A stretch of 64,000 nt of DNA from CBDCYN01 sp965224205 (GTDB taxonomy: Bacteria > Planctomycetota > Phycisphaerae > Phycisphaerales > Phycisphaeraceae). The stretch's first letter is position 1. The number at the start of each line of letters is the position of its first letter. Under the pieces are notes generated by a model. That model ran no database searches. It worked only from the letters and a program-made list of their open reading frames with translations, and was not told the origin of the DNA. This document shows, piece after piece, positions 26,898 to 36,138 of this stretch. The stretch covers positions 124,001 through 188,000 of the forward strand of contig CBDCYN010000009.1 of assembly GCA_965224205.1 (NCBI GenBank), read 5' to 3'. Made by a program: the position numbers and the translations under genes.

Positions 26898-27839
26898 ATG
26901 AATCCCGCTGGGAACCTTGACCTGCTGCAAGACCAGAATATCCGCGATACCCAAACCGCCAATAAATACCTCGCTACCGGCAACGGCGCCGAAGAACGCG
27001 GCGACCGGCTCAAAGCGATCGAGGCTTACGAAGCTGCCTATACCGCTGATCCGGAGAACCCGCAGGTGTGCTTCCGGCTGGCTTATTGTCTCGACCTCGT
27101 GGGCGAAGAGGATGAAGCGATCCACCTCTATGAGCAATGCGTCCAGCAGACGCGCCCGCCGCTTAATGCGTTGATGAATCTCGCGGTGCTCTATGAGGAC
27201 CGCGGCCGGTATGCCCAGGCTGAGAAATGTGTGCGTCAGGTGCTTCTCACCGACCCCAACCACGCCCGGGCCCGGCTCTTTTTGAAAGACATCACCGCGA
27301 GTAAAACCATGGTGATCGATGATCACCAGCAGAAACGCATGGAGCAGCAAAGCGCACTGCTCGAAACACCGGTGACCGATTTCGAGCTGTCTCTGCGGAC
27401 GCGTAACAGCCTGCGGAAAATGAATATCCGTACCCTTGGGGATCTGCTAAGGGTCACCGAGTCCGAGCTGCGTAGCTACAAGAACATGGGCGAAGCCAGC
27501 ATCGAAGAGATCAAGGCGATGTTGGCTCAGCGCGGGTTGAAACTGGGGCAGACAGCTGAGCAGCAGCAATCTGCGATCAAGCAAGCGGTGTACGACCAGA
27601 TCAAAAATAATCCGGAATCGAACGAAGAAATGCTTAGCCGGCCGGTCAATGACCTGGCATTGTCGGTACGTTCACGTAAAGCTTTGTCGTTGCTAAGCAT
27701 AAGCACCATAGGCGATCTGTGCTTCCGAACCGAAGCCGAGTTAATGGGCGTCAAGAATTTCGGGACCACCAGCCTGCTAGAAATCAAAGAAAAACTTTCC
27801 GAGCTGGGTTTGGGGCTGCGCACGCTCGACGCGGTGTGA
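26898..27839 (+). CDS. TPR protein with two RNA polymerase alpha-CTD-like domains
   Basis: A 313-residue protein. Residues 30-140 are TPRs (GDRLKAIEAYEAAYTADPEN; DEAIHLYEQCVQ; YAQAEKCVRQVLLTDPNHAR). Two helix-hairpin-helix domains of RNA polymerase alpha-CTD type follow: ELSLRTRNSLRKMNIRTLGD with YKNMGEASIEEIKAMLAQRG (about 160-225), and LALSVRSRKALSLLSISTIG with VKNFGTTSLLEIKEKLSELG (about 250-308). The alpha-CTD normally contacts DNA UP elements and activators, so a transcription-linked role is plausible but unproven. Proteins of this architecture are, to my knowledge, characteristic of planctomycetes. AGGAG at 26883-26887 supports the ATG at 26898. Confidence 0.88.
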   Translation: MNPAGNLDLLQDQNIRDTQTANKYLATGNGAEERGDRLKAIEAYEAAYTADPENPQVCFRLAYCLDLVGEEDEAIHLYEQCVQQTRPPLNALMNLAVLYEDRGRYAQAEKCVRQVLLTDPNHARARLFLKDITASKTMVIDDHQQKRMEQQSALLETPVTDFELSLRTRNSLRKMNIRTLGDLLRVTESELRSYKNMGEASIEEIKAMLAQRGLKLGQTAEQQQSAIKQAVYDQIKNNPESNEEMLSRPVNDLALSVRSRKALSLLSISTIGDLCFRTEAELMGVKNFGTTSLLEIKEKLSELGLGLRTLDAV

Positions 27840-28002
27840 TTGGGGTCCAGTTCGCCGTTGTGAACACGTTTTTATTATCCTTTGTTCTATGGCGTCACGA
27901 TCTACCGCCATGGCGCGCCATTTGACTGAGGATCATCACGATCGTAAACTGCTTTAGTCGGGTGATCGTTATGGTCATGTTCGCCGGCCGGTTGTTTTTG
28001 AT

Positions 28003-28031
28003 TTGTTGTAAATAAACAGTAGGGCCATAAT
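28003..28031 (+). promoter_or_regulatory. possible sigma70-type promoter
   Basis: TTGTTG (28003-28008), 17-bp spacer, CATAAT (28026-28031). It would drive transcription into the structured region ending at 28384. Confidence 0.45.
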
Positions 28032-28265
28032 CGATCTAAGAATTGATAAATTTTTATTATATGCACAGCGTGACGTTCTATTTATGGAAAATATAACCCT
28101 TTTTTGTGATCGAAAATAACTCACCCATTATTCTCGATTTGATGAGTGAATAATACGTAGTTAAAGTAGGTAATATTGAATACAGAGTGATATGGGGAGA
28201 AGGCCGGATAGTTTCGTGTGTGATCTGATCCGATCTGTGGCTGGGAGGCGATGCCCATGGGCTAG

Positions 28266-28384
28266 TGCCTAAACAAGGCATGACCGATTTTCTGATGTCG
28301 AGATAAGTAGTGCGATTCTTTACTTATCTCTATTCAGAATAAGCCCTTAGCCACGATCGCTGAATCAAGCGGATCGTGGTTTTG
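28266..28384 (+). ncRNA. candidate structured small RNA
   Basis: Three consecutive hairpins: TGCCT/AGGCA (28266-28280), a perfect 10-bp stem GAGATAAGTA/TACTTATCTC (28300-28309 with 28321-28330), and the terminator stem at 28351-28379. No ORF overlaps. Not matched to any known RNA family; the 5' end is uncertain. Confidence 0.4.
28351..28384 (+). terminator. intrinsic terminator-like hairpin
   Basis: CCACGATC (28351-28358) pairs with GATCGTGG (28372-28379), immediately followed by TTTT. It terminates whatever is transcribed across the gap before nusA. Confidence 0.6.
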
Positions 28385-28601
28385 TATTATCGAATGATGG
28401 AATTCTCTTTGGTTCACGCGGTTAAGATTGAATCCGCACACGCACCCGACGCGTGCGATACCCTAGGGTAAGCCCTGGAGACTCCGTAACCAACCGGTCT
28501 CACGGGATCGATCTCGACCATAGAACAAATTCTCACACCGCGTGTGAAAATCATAGAAATATTCAGAAAATTTGGAATTCGTTAGAAAGAAGGGTATCGC
28601 G

Positions 28602-30092
28602 ATGAACGGCGAGGAAATGCTGCGGCTGATCGACTCGATCTCCCGTGATCGAAATGTGGACAAGGACTTGTTGTGCCGGGACATCGAGCAGGCGATGGTT
28701 TCAGCAGCCCGCAAGCATTTCAACGCCGTGGACACCGAAGAGTTCACTGCCAGCCTCGACCGGCTCACCGGGCGCATCAGCCTCTGGCGTGACAATACAG
28801 AGATCTCACTCGATTCATTAGGTCGTATCCCTGCCCAAACCGCCAAGCAGGTGATGATCCAGCGGTTCCGAGAAGACGAGCGGGCCAGCATTTATAACGA
28901 GTTTGTCGACCGCGTCGGCGAGCTGACCACCGGCGTCGCCCAGCGGTACGAAGGCGGGGCTCTGGTGGTCACGATCGGCCGCGCCGAGGGGTTCATGCCC
29001 CGTAGCGAACAGATCCCCGGCGAACAGCACCAAGCTGGCGACCGGGTCCGCTGCCTGATCCTCGACGTACGTGAGACCAGCAACCAGGTCAAGATCGTCC
29101 TCAGCCGCGCCAGCCAGGACTTCATCCGCCGCCTGTTCGAAGTCGAAGTCCCCGAGGTCGCCGAGCGGATCATCGAGATCAAAGCCATGGCCCGTGAGCC
29201 CGGGCACCGCACCAAGATCGCCGTGTCGTCGATCGACTCGAAGGTTGACGCCGTCGGGGCCTGCGTCGGGGTCCACGGCAGCCGGATCAAGAACATCGTC
29301 GACGAGCTGGGTGGCGAGAAGATCGACATCGTCCGCTGGAACGAGTCGAGCCAGATCCTCATCCAGAACGCCCTCAAGCCCGCCGAGGTGGTTGAGATCA
29401 ACCTCTGCTTCGAGCTGGGCCGCGCCGCCGTGGTCGTCAATGAAGACCAGCTGTCGCTGGCGATCGGCAAGCGGGGTCAGAACGTGCGCCTCGCGGCGCG
29501 GCTTACGAACTGGGATATTGACATCCTCACCCCCGCCGAGTTCACCAAGGGCCTGGACATTATGGAGGAAACACTCCAGAGCGTCGAGGGGATCTCCGAG
29601 CAGCAGATCGATCGACTCGCAGCCCTGGGCGTCATCAACGTATTCGATATCGAGGAAGTGACCGCCGAATACCTAGTCGAATCCATCGAGTGCTCGCCCG
29701 AGGAGGCTCAGAAAATCGTCGAGGTCTCCGCCGAGCGGGCCAAGCAGGTCGCCCGGGACCAGGCCCGCGAAAAAGAAGAAGCCGAACGGCTCAAACAGCA
29801 GCAGGAAGAGGCCCTGGCCCAGCAGCCTGGTGAGATGCAAGCCGCGGCCGTGCTCCTGGGCCTTGATGGGCTTGACGAGACCAGCTCGGCCCCCCCTCCG
29901 CCCGCTGAGGAATCCGCTAGCGATGCTCTCGAAGCGTCGGCGGAACGGATCTTAGGCGACGCGGATGAAGAGGCAGACCCGTCGACCCCACAGACCGCGT
30001 CGGGCGACGACCTAGCAACGCCATCCACGGAGCCTTTAGAACCCGTGACGCCCACGGGGCAAGACGATGAATCACAACCGGTAGCCTCCTAA
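28602..30092 (+). CDS. nusA: transcription termination/antitermination protein NusA
   Basis: A 496-residue RNA polymerase-associated factor controlling pausing, termination and antitermination. The N-terminal polymerase-binding domain is residues 1-125. S1 follows (YEGGALVVTIGRAEGFMP...), then KH1 with PGHRTKIAVSSID and CVGVHGSRIKNIVDELGGEK, and KH2 with DQLSLAIGKRGQNVRLAARL. After these come helix-hairpin-helix turns (EGISEQQIDRLAALGVINVF) and a long acidic, Glu/Gln-rich low-complexity tail not found in the shorter NusA forms. The ATG at 28602 is preferred to 28572 because MNGEEMLRLIDSI is the homologous start. First gene of the nusA-infB-rbfA group. Confidence 0.95.
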   Translation: MNGEEMLRLIDSISRDRNVDKDLLCRDIEQAMVSAARKHFNAVDTEEFTASLDRLTGRISLWRDNTEISLDSLGRIPAQTAKQVMIQRFREDERASIYNEFVDRVGELTTGVAQRYEGGALVVTIGRAEGFMPRSEQIPGEQHQAGDRVRCLILDVRETSNQVKIVLSRASQDFIRRLFEVEVPEVAERIIEIKAMAREPGHRTKIAVSSIDSKVDAVGACVGVHGSRIKNIVDELGGEKIDIVRWNESSQILIQNALKPAEVVEINLCFELGRAAVVVNEDQLSLAIGKRGQNVRLAARLTNWDIDILTPAEFTKGLDIMEETLQSVEGISEQQIDRLAALGVINVFDIEEVTAEYLVESIECSPEEAQKIVEVSAERAKQVARDQAREKEEAERLKQQQEEALAQQPGEMQAAAVLLGLDGLDETSSAPPPPAEESASDALEASAERILGDADEEADPSTPQTASGDDLATPSTEPLEPVTPTGQDDESQPVAS

Positions 30093-30423
30093 CCCGCGGC
30101 GACCGGTGGATAGCGGGACCTTGGCACGTGGCACGGTCACCGGCAGAAAACACCCGACCGCCAGCGGCAAGAGCGGGATGCCGTGAGCCACCGAGGGGCA
30201 TGGTTGTCGGGTTGGAAAGGATCGAAGACCAATGTATTGGATCCCTATCGGGTATGCGAAAAAAATAAAACATCCGTCCCAAGCCCTGGGCCACGGGTCC
30301 GCTGATGGCAGCCTGGGGTACGAGTAAGTCATGAGTAGCGGTAGCCAGCAGTCATGAAATAATGAGAATGATCAGCCTGCCGTCGTTGTCCGGGTTTTGA
30401 AGTCCGTTTCGAAGGAGCGCGTT
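30093..30423. other. gap between nusA and infB
   Basis: No ORF, repeat copy or terminator was seen; co-transcription of nusA and infB through it is plausible. Confidence 0.4.
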
Positions 30424-33264
30424 TTGGCCAAAGCCAAGCGAGTATTTGAGGTCGCGAAAGAACTTGGCGTAGCCAGCAAAGCGATCGTGGCCAAGTGTCA
30501 GGCCGAGAGCGTGCCGGGCATCACCAACCACATGTCGACGGTGAAGATCGGTCTCGAGCAGACGATCCGCGAGTGGTTCAGTGACCACGCCGAGCAGGAC
30601 TCTACCACCGCGGTGGAAACCGCCGAGCGTGTGGACCTCACCAAGGCCAGGAAAGCCCGCAGACGCCGTGCATCGGCGAAAACGGATGACCGCTCACACG
30701 AACCGTCGTCGCAGGGCGCCTCGAGCACCGCGGTTCTGGACCCCCCTGCCGACACCCCGACGCAGGCAAAGCCGACCACGCCGTCCGATGAATCCCAAGC
30801 GGATCCACCGCCCTCAAGCGCGCCACAGGCGGCGGCCACAGAGGCGACCACAGAAGAGCCGTCGCAAGAAATCGCTTCGGCGCCCGCCGGTCCACCCCCG
30901 CTTGAAGAAACCCAAGACGATCCGGCGGCCCCTTCGCCCGAAGATTCATCGCTGCCGGACGACGCGGCCCCGTCTCAGCCGGTTCAACCGGTCGGTAAGC
31001 CCAACGTCCCCGACCGGCCCAAGGTCATCAAGCCCGTCGGTGAGCAATTGACCAAACCTCAAGAAGCGACCCTCAAAGGCCCGCAGGTCGTGCGGATTGA
31101 GCAGCCCGACGTGGTCCGTACGCCCCCGCCGCGGCGGTCGGCGCCCCCCAACGCCGGGGTTGGCGCTGGCCAAGACGACGACCGTGGAGATTCCGATTTC
31201 CGTTCCCGCGGCTCCGGCGGCACCCGCGGCCCACGCACCTCCGAACGATCCGACCGCGGCGGGGCCCGACCCGCTGCCAATAAACGCCGGTCGCTAAGCA
31301 CCCGCCGGGGGCGCTCCGGAGACGCGTTCGTCCCCGCGCCCAGCAAGTTCAGCGAACAGGACCTCATCGAACTCGACGCCAGGCTCACCCGCTCGACCGG
31401 GTTCCTCAAGCAGCGGCGGCGCAGCCTCAAGAAACAGTCCGTCTCCGGCCACGCCCAGGCCAGCCCCGCCGAGACGGGTGGCAAGGTCGAAATCGAAGAG
31501 CCGATCACCATCAAGGCGTTGTCAGCCGCGACCGGGATCAAGAGCTCGGACATCATCAAATACCTGTTCAACAAGGGGGTCATGGCGACCATCAACTCCT
31601 CGATCGACACCGAGGCGGCGATGGAGGTGGCCATGGAGTACGAGATCGAGCTGGAGGTCAAGGAGCAGCAGACCGCCGAGCAGCTGGTGCTCGAAGAGTT
31701 CGAGAACCGCGATCAGATCGACGTCCGCCCCCGCCCCCCGTCGGTGACCGTCATGGGCCACGTCGACCACGGCAAGACCAGCCTGCTCGACCGGATCCGG
31801 GCTTCGGACATCGCCGCCCACGAAGCCGGTGGCATCACCCAGCACATCGGCGCGTACCGGATCACCATCGCCGGCCACGACGGCAAGAAAAAATCCGTGG
31901 TGTTCCTCGACACCCCGGGCCACGAGGCGTTCACCTCCATGCGCTCCCGCGGCGCGGGCATGACCGACCTGGTGGTCCTGGTGGTCGCTGCCGACGACGG
32001 GGTGATGCCCCAGACCATCGAATCGGTCAACCACGCCAAAGCCGCCGGGGTCCCGATCGTCGTGGCCCTCAACAAGATCGACCGCCCCGACGCCACCGAG
32101 GACAAGATCCAGAAGATCTACGGCCAGCTGGCTGAACACGGGCTCAACCCGGTTGAGTGGGGGGGAGAGACCGAGGTCCTCAAAGTCAGCGCCACCACCG
32201 GCGAGGGCGTGTCCGATCTCGTGGAGATGCTGGATTACCAGGCCGAGCTTTTGGATCTCCAAGCCGATTACGGCGGCCCAGCCCGCGGGGCGGTGATCGA
32301 GGCCGAGATGCAGCCGGGCCGCGGCTGCGTCGCCCGGGTGCTGGTCCAGCAAGGCCACCTCAAGGTCGGTGACTTCATCGTGATCGGCCGGTCGTTTGGG
32401 CGGGTCCGCGACCTGACCGATGACCGGGGCCGGTCGATCAAAGAAGCGTACCCCGCTACCCCGGTGGAGCTATCGGGTATCGATCAGATCCCCGACGCCG
32501 GCGACAAGTTCTACGTCACCAACACCCTTCAGAAGGCCGAGGAAGTCGCCCACCAATACCGCGAAAAAGAGCGTAACGCTCAGCTGGCCAACAAGGGCAA
32601 GGTGACGCTCGAGAACTTCGCCGACAAGCTTGCCGCCGGCAGCGAACAGGAGCTGCGTGTCGTCCTCAAGGCCGACGTGCAGGGCTCGATCGATGTGCTC
32701 CAGAAGAGCGTCACGGAACTCAGCAACGACGAGGTCTCGGTCAAGGTCCTGCACGCGGCGGTCGGGGGGATCACCGAGAGCGACGTGTTGCTAGCCGACG
32801 CCTCGGACGCGGTCATCGTCGGGTTCCACGTCGTGGCCTCGGCCCACGTGCGAGACCTCGCTGACCAGCGGGACGTGCAGATCCGCGTCTATCGGGTGAT
32901 CTATGAGCTGATCGATAGCCTCAAACAAGCCCTCGAGGGGATGCTCGAACCCGAGGCCAAGGAAGAAATCTTGGGCGAAGTCGAGGTGCGACAGGTCTTC
33001 AAGATCTCAAAGCTGGGCCTGGTGGCTGGGTGCCTGGTGACCGACGGCGCGGTCCAGCGCAGCGGGCTGATCCGGGTCATCCGCGACGGGGTGGTAGTCA
33101 CCGACGGACGAGAGATCGAGAGCCTGCGTCGCGTCAAAGACGACGTGCGCGAGGTCCGCGTCGGCACCGAATGTGGCATCCGGATCGCCGGGTTCGATGA
33201 CCTCAAACCAGACGACAAGCTCGAGTGCTACAAGGTCACGATGGTCCAGCGTAAGCTGGCGTGA
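30424..33264 (+). CDS. infB: translation initiation factor IF-2
   Basis: A 946-residue GTPase that brings initiator tRNA to the 30S subunit. An IF2_N helical domain (AKAKRVFEVAKELGVASKA) is followed by about 300 residues of Pro/Ala/Ser/Arg-rich disordered linker, a second IF2_N-like part (ITIKALSAATGIKSSDIIKY), then the GTPase: G1 GHVDHGKTSLLD (near 443), G3 DTPGHEAF, G4 NKID. The C-terminal domains contain VEVRQVFKISKLGLVAGCLV. The TTG at 30424 is chosen because AAGGAG (30412-30417) lies 6 nt upstream and AKAKRVFEV is the natural N-terminus; the earlier TTG at 30397 has no such site. Confidence 0.96.
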   Translation: MAKAKRVFEVAKELGVASKAIVAKCQAESVPGITNHMSTVKIGLEQTIREWFSDHAEQDSTTAVETAERVDLTKARKARRRRASAKTDDRSHEPSSQGASSTAVLDPPADTPTQAKPTTPSDESQADPPPSSAPQAAATEATTEEPSQEIASAPAGPPPLEETQDDPAAPSPEDSSLPDDAAPSQPVQPVGKPNVPDRPKVIKPVGEQLTKPQEATLKGPQVVRIEQPDVVRTPPPRRSAPPNAGVGAGQDDDRGDSDFRSRGSGGTRGPRTSERSDRGGARPAANKRRSLSTRRGRSGDAFVPAPSKFSEQDLIELDARLTRSTGFLKQRRRSLKKQSVSGHAQASPAETGGKVEIEEPITIKALSAATGIKSSDIIKYLFNKGVMATINSSIDTEAAMEVAMEYEIELEVKEQQTAEQLVLEEFENRDQIDVRPRPPSVTVMGHVDHGKTSLLDRIRASDIAAHEAGGITQHIGAYRITIAGHDGKKKSVVFLDTPGHEAFTSMRSRGAGMTDLVVLVVAADDGVMPQTIESVNHAKAAGVPIVVALNKIDRPDATEDKIQKIYGQLAEHGLNPVEWGGETEVLKVSATTGEGVSDLVEMLDYQAELLDLQADYGGPARGAVIEAEMQPGRGCVARVLVQQGHLKVGDFIVIGRSFGRVRDLTDDRGRSIKEAYPATPVELSGIDQIPDAGDKFYVTNTLQKAEEVAHQYREKERNAQLANKGKVTLENFADKLAAGSEQELRVVLKADVQGSIDVLQKSVTELSNDEVSVKVLHAAVGGITESDVLLADASDAVIVGFHVVASAHVRDLADQRDVQIRVYRVIYELIDSLKQALEGMLEPEAKEEILGEVEVRQVFKISKLGLVAGCLVTDGAVQRSGLIRVIRDGVVVTDGREIESLRRVKDDVREVRVGTECGIRIAGFDDLKPDDKLECYKVTMVQRKLA

Positions 33265-33318
33265 TGGGCTAAAACCGAGCCCCATCGGTACGCAGAGAGC
33301 AAAAAAGAAGGTACGAAG

Positions 33319-33615
33319 ATGATGGTCATCGGTGTCATGCAGGTCGAGTTGAAAATCGAATGGGCCCGATGCCTCAAGGACAAGCGGCGGGTGGTGATGA
33401 GTCTCAAGGACCGCCTGCACCGAAACCACCAGGTCTCGGTCGCCGAGATCGATCCGGTCGATCAACACGGTGTCGCTTTTCTTGGGATCGCGCTGGTCAC
33501 CAACAGCGCCCGGTATGGGCAGTCTGTCTTCGACCGGATCCTCCATAAGCTGAGGGCGGCGCGGGACTGCGTCTTGAGCGACCATGCCGTGGAGTTTTTA
33601 CCTGGGCGCCGGTAG
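33319..33615 (+). CDS. DUF503 family protein (YlxP-like)
   Basis: A 98-residue protein matching DUF503: MVIGVMQVELKIEWARCLKDKRRVV, SLKDRLHRNHQVSVAEID, ALVTNSARYGQSVFDRIL (read in segments). The YlxP family is often encoded between infB and rbfA, exactly as here, and is thought to relate to ribosome biogenesis or RNA binding, though its function is not established. GAAGG precedes the ATG by a suitable distance; a second ATG follows at once. Confidence 0.88.
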   Translation: MMVIGVMQVELKIEWARCLKDKRRVVMSLKDRLHRNHQVSVAEIDPVDQHGVAFLGIALVTNSARYGQSVFDRILHKLRAARDCVLSDHAVEFLPGRR

Positions 33616-33705
33616 CGGGCCGGGTCTGGAGGAAGGCACACCGGGCTGGGCACGGCCAGATCGGTCGGGGCTTGGTGGATCGAGTAACAGTAACAGTGTT
33701 CGAGG

Positions 33706-34140
33706 ATGACCCAAGCGGTGAGCCATCGCAAGCAACAGATCGAGTCCACGCTCAAACGCCTCGTGAGCCGTGTCCTGTCCCGTGGCCTGTCGGACCCACG
33801 CATCACCGGCCTGGTGAGCGTCACGCAGGTGGACGTGGCCCCGGACGGTCACGAGGCGACCATCTACGTCTCGGTCCTGCCGGAAAAAGATCAGAGCCGA
33901 ACGATCCACGGGCTTAGCCACGCGGCTGGGTACATCAGCTCCATTGTACGCAAAGAGGTGGCTATGAGAACCGTCCCTCACCTACGATTCTGTTTAGACG
34001 AATCGCTCAAGAAACAGGCGTCCGTCTTTGAAGCCATTGAATCGGGACTGGCCAAGGAACTCCAGCAGCGGACGTGCCGAACCGAACCCGGCGCCGCTCC
34101 AGAACCGAACACCCGTCCAGGGGAGGGCGACCCAGCGTGA
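33706..34140 (+). CDS. rbfA: ribosome-binding factor A
   Basis: A 144-residue KH-fold protein helping 30S maturation. Matches: SHRKQQIESTLKRLVSRVLS, SDPRITGLVSVTQVDVAPDG, EATIYVSVLP and HAAGYISSIVRKEVAMRTVP then HLRFCLDES. The C-terminal 25 residues are Pro/Glu/Thr-rich and likely disordered. It sits in the conserved infB-ylxP-rbfA order, and its TGA overlaps the GTG of the next gene. Confidence 0.93.
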   Translation: MTQAVSHRKQQIESTLKRLVSRVLSRGLSDPRITGLVSVTQVDVAPDGHEATIYVSVLPEKDQSRTIHGLSHAAGYISSIVRKEVAMRTVPHLRFCLDESLKKQASVFEAIESGLAKELQQRTCRTEPGAAPEPNTRPGEGDPA

Positions 34141-34910
34141 AAGGCGACAGCGACGACGGCAAGAAAATCACCGCGCTGATCCAACGGCTCAAAAAAACGT
34201 ACCCCAAGGTGCAGCCGCCCCCTCAGCGCGAACCGATCGCCCAGTTGATCGTTTCCTTCTTGCAGTGGGAATCGACGACACAAAAGGCGGCCGACGCCTA
34301 CGACCGGCTGATGGCTATGGTCGTGGATCACAACGACCTGAGGGTCAGCCACCCGTACGAGATTATCGACCAGATCGGCAAGGGCTACCCCCGGGCCGAA
34401 GACCGCGTCGCCCGGCTGCGCCAGGCTCTTCAAGAGATCTACCTGCGGGAACGGTCCGTGTCGCTGGCATCCCTAAAAGGTAAACCGATCAAGCAGGTGC
34501 GGGCCTATCTCGATACCCTGCCCGGGATGTTGCCTTACGTCGCGGCTCAGGTCCTGCTGCTGACGTTCGGGGCCCACGCGATCCCCGTCGACGGGTCGCT
34601 CATCAGGCTGCTTCACAAAGAGGGGCTAGGCGACCGCGAGGCCGACAATCAGAAGCTCCAACCCTTGCTGGAACGGAAGATCAAGGCCAGCGGGTCGCTG
34701 CAGGCCCACCTGCTGTTCCAAGCCTGGGTCGACGCGAAGTCCAGGCGTTCGACCAGGGCGAAGCCGACCCGTCGTGACGCCGCCCCGGCCAGCCGTGGAA
34801 CCGCCTCACCCAAGAAGAAGGCATCGAAAGCAAAACGCACGGTGAAAAAAACAACCGTCAAGAAGGGGGCGTCTCTAAAGAAGACGAAAAAGCGTGCGAC
34901 GAAAAAATAA
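34137..34910 (+). CDS. endonuclease III-like HhH-GPD protein with lysine-rich tail
   Basis: A 257-residue protein. Residues 20-190 follow the HhH-GPD fold: ESTTQKAADAYDRLMAMV, the hairpin LDTLPGMLPYVAAQVLLLTF and PVDGSLIRLLHK with the conserved catalytic-type Asp. There is no Cys4 iron-sulfur loop, and the usual catalytic Lys of endonuclease III is not evident, so glycosylase activity is uncertain. The last 60 residues are an H1/AlgP-like tail (SPKKKASKAKRTVKKTTVKK) that should bind DNA non-specifically. The GTG at 34137 overlaps the rbfA stop by 4 bp, implying coupling; an upstream start at 34074 would run inside rbfA. Confidence 0.82.
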   Translation: MKGDSDDGKKITALIQRLKKTYPKVQPPPQREPIAQLIVSFLQWESTTQKAADAYDRLMAMVVDHNDLRVSHPYEIIDQIGKGYPRAEDRVARLRQALQEIYLRERSVSLASLKGKPIKQVRAYLDTLPGMLPYVAAQVLLLTFGAHAIPVDGSLIRLLHKEGLGDREADNQKLQPLLERKIKASGSLQAHLLFQAWVDAKSRRSTRAKPTRRDAAPASRGTASPKKKASKAKRTVKKTTVKKGASLKKTKKRATKK

Positions 34911-35020
34911 CGCCCAATCCAATTGTAGCGGCCGCCCTTCCAGCGGTGCGCGGGCCCCGAGAGGCGCCCCGCAGCCGCGCGTAGAGATCGTTTTATTTCC
35001 CGTCACCGGTACCGCGTGAT

Positions 35021-35914
35021 ATGAACCCCCCTGCTGCTCACACGAACGTCCTGCGCATCGGCCTGCCCAAGGGCAGCCTCCAGGGCTCGACCGTCGACCT
35101 GTTCGAGCGAGCCGGGTACAAGATCTCGGTGGCTAGCCGGTCTTACTTCCCCGTGATCGACGACCCGGGGCTGGAGCTGGTCCTGTTCCGCGCCCAGGAG
35201 ATGAGCCGGTACGTCGAAGACGGTGTCGTCGACGTGGGGATCACCGGCCACGACTGGGTCGTCGAGAACGGCTCGGACGTGCACGAGGTCTGCGAGCTGG
35301 CGTACTCCAAAGCCACCAGCCGCCCCGCGCGGTGGGTGCTAGCTGTCCCGGACGAGTCCGACGCCCGCCACCCCGAGGACCTTGCCGGGGGGATCATCGC
35401 CACCGAGCTGGTCAACACCACCGCGCGCTACTTCCAAGAACGCGACATCGCCATCAAGAAGATCGAGTTCAGCTGGGGGGCGACCGAGGTCAAGGCCCGG
35501 CTCGTCGACGCGATCGTCGACATCACCGAGACCGGCTCGAGCCTGCGGGCCAACAACCTCCGCATCGTCGATACAATCCTCGCCAGCACCACACGCATGA
35601 TCGCCAACCACCAGTCGTGGGGCGACGATGAGAAACGCAGCAAGATCGAGGACCTGGCGCTGTTGTTCCGCGGGGCCATGGCCGCGCGGTCCAAGGTCGG
35701 GCTGAAGATGAACGTGCCGCGATCGAACCTAGAGGGGACGTTGAAGCTGCTGCCCGCCGAGCAGTCGCCGACGGTCAGCCCGCTGGCAGACGGGTCATGG
35801 GTCGCGGTGGAGGTGATCGTCCCTGAGCAGGTCGAGCGGCGGCTCGTGCCTCAGTTAGTCCGGGCCGGGGTGACGGGGATTATCAGCTATAGCCTCAACA
35901 AAGTGATCCCCTAG
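35021..35914 (+). CDS. hisG: ATP phosphoribosyltransferase, long form
   Basis: A 297-residue enzyme catalysing the first step of histidine synthesis (ATP plus PRPP). Catalytic domain features: LRIGLPKGSLQGSTVDLFER, DVGITGHDWVVENG, and the PRPP loop DITETGSSLRANNL. Residues 220-297 (KMNVPRSNLEGTLKLLPAEQ, VIVPEQVERRLVPQLVRAGV) are the C-terminal regulatory ACT-like domain of the long form, which binds histidine and does not need HisZ. Feedback inhibition by histidine is therefore expected. It stands alone. Confidence 0.96.
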   Translation: MNPPAAHTNVLRIGLPKGSLQGSTVDLFERAGYKISVASRSYFPVIDDPGLELVLFRAQEMSRYVEDGVVDVGITGHDWVVENGSDVHEVCELAYSKATSRPARWVLAVPDESDARHPEDLAGGIIATELVNTTARYFQERDIAIKKIEFSWGATEVKARLVDAIVDITETGSSLRANNLRIVDTILASTTRMIANHQSWGDDEKRSKIEDLALLFRGAMAARSKVGLKMNVPRSNLEGTLKLLPAEQSPTVSPLADGSWVAVEVIVPEQVERRLVPQLVRAGVTGIISYSLNKVIP

Positions 35915-36138
35915 AATGTGGTACGAGATCCCGGTTGAACCGCAAGCGAGGTGGACGGGCGTTCGTCGGTCGTTTGTTTTGTTGCAACCAGGCATGATCA
36001 GGCACCGACGCCCGTGCCGTCGTGCCGATCAGCCACGGTACCGATCGAAACGTGGCGCGTCTAGGGCGGCGAGGTCCATGATTTGAACCCCCGCTGTATC
36101 ACGGTGTGTTCATGCCTGAATCCGACTGAGCGTTCAAA

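Larger units (their letters stand above)
27840..28601. other. 762-bp AT-rich gene-free stretch before nusA
   Basis: No supportable ORF. It contains a promoter-like pair at 28003-28031, three stem-loops between 28266 and 28384, and a rho-independent-type terminator, described separately. Base composition is markedly more AT-rich than the coding regions on either side. Confidence 0.55.
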
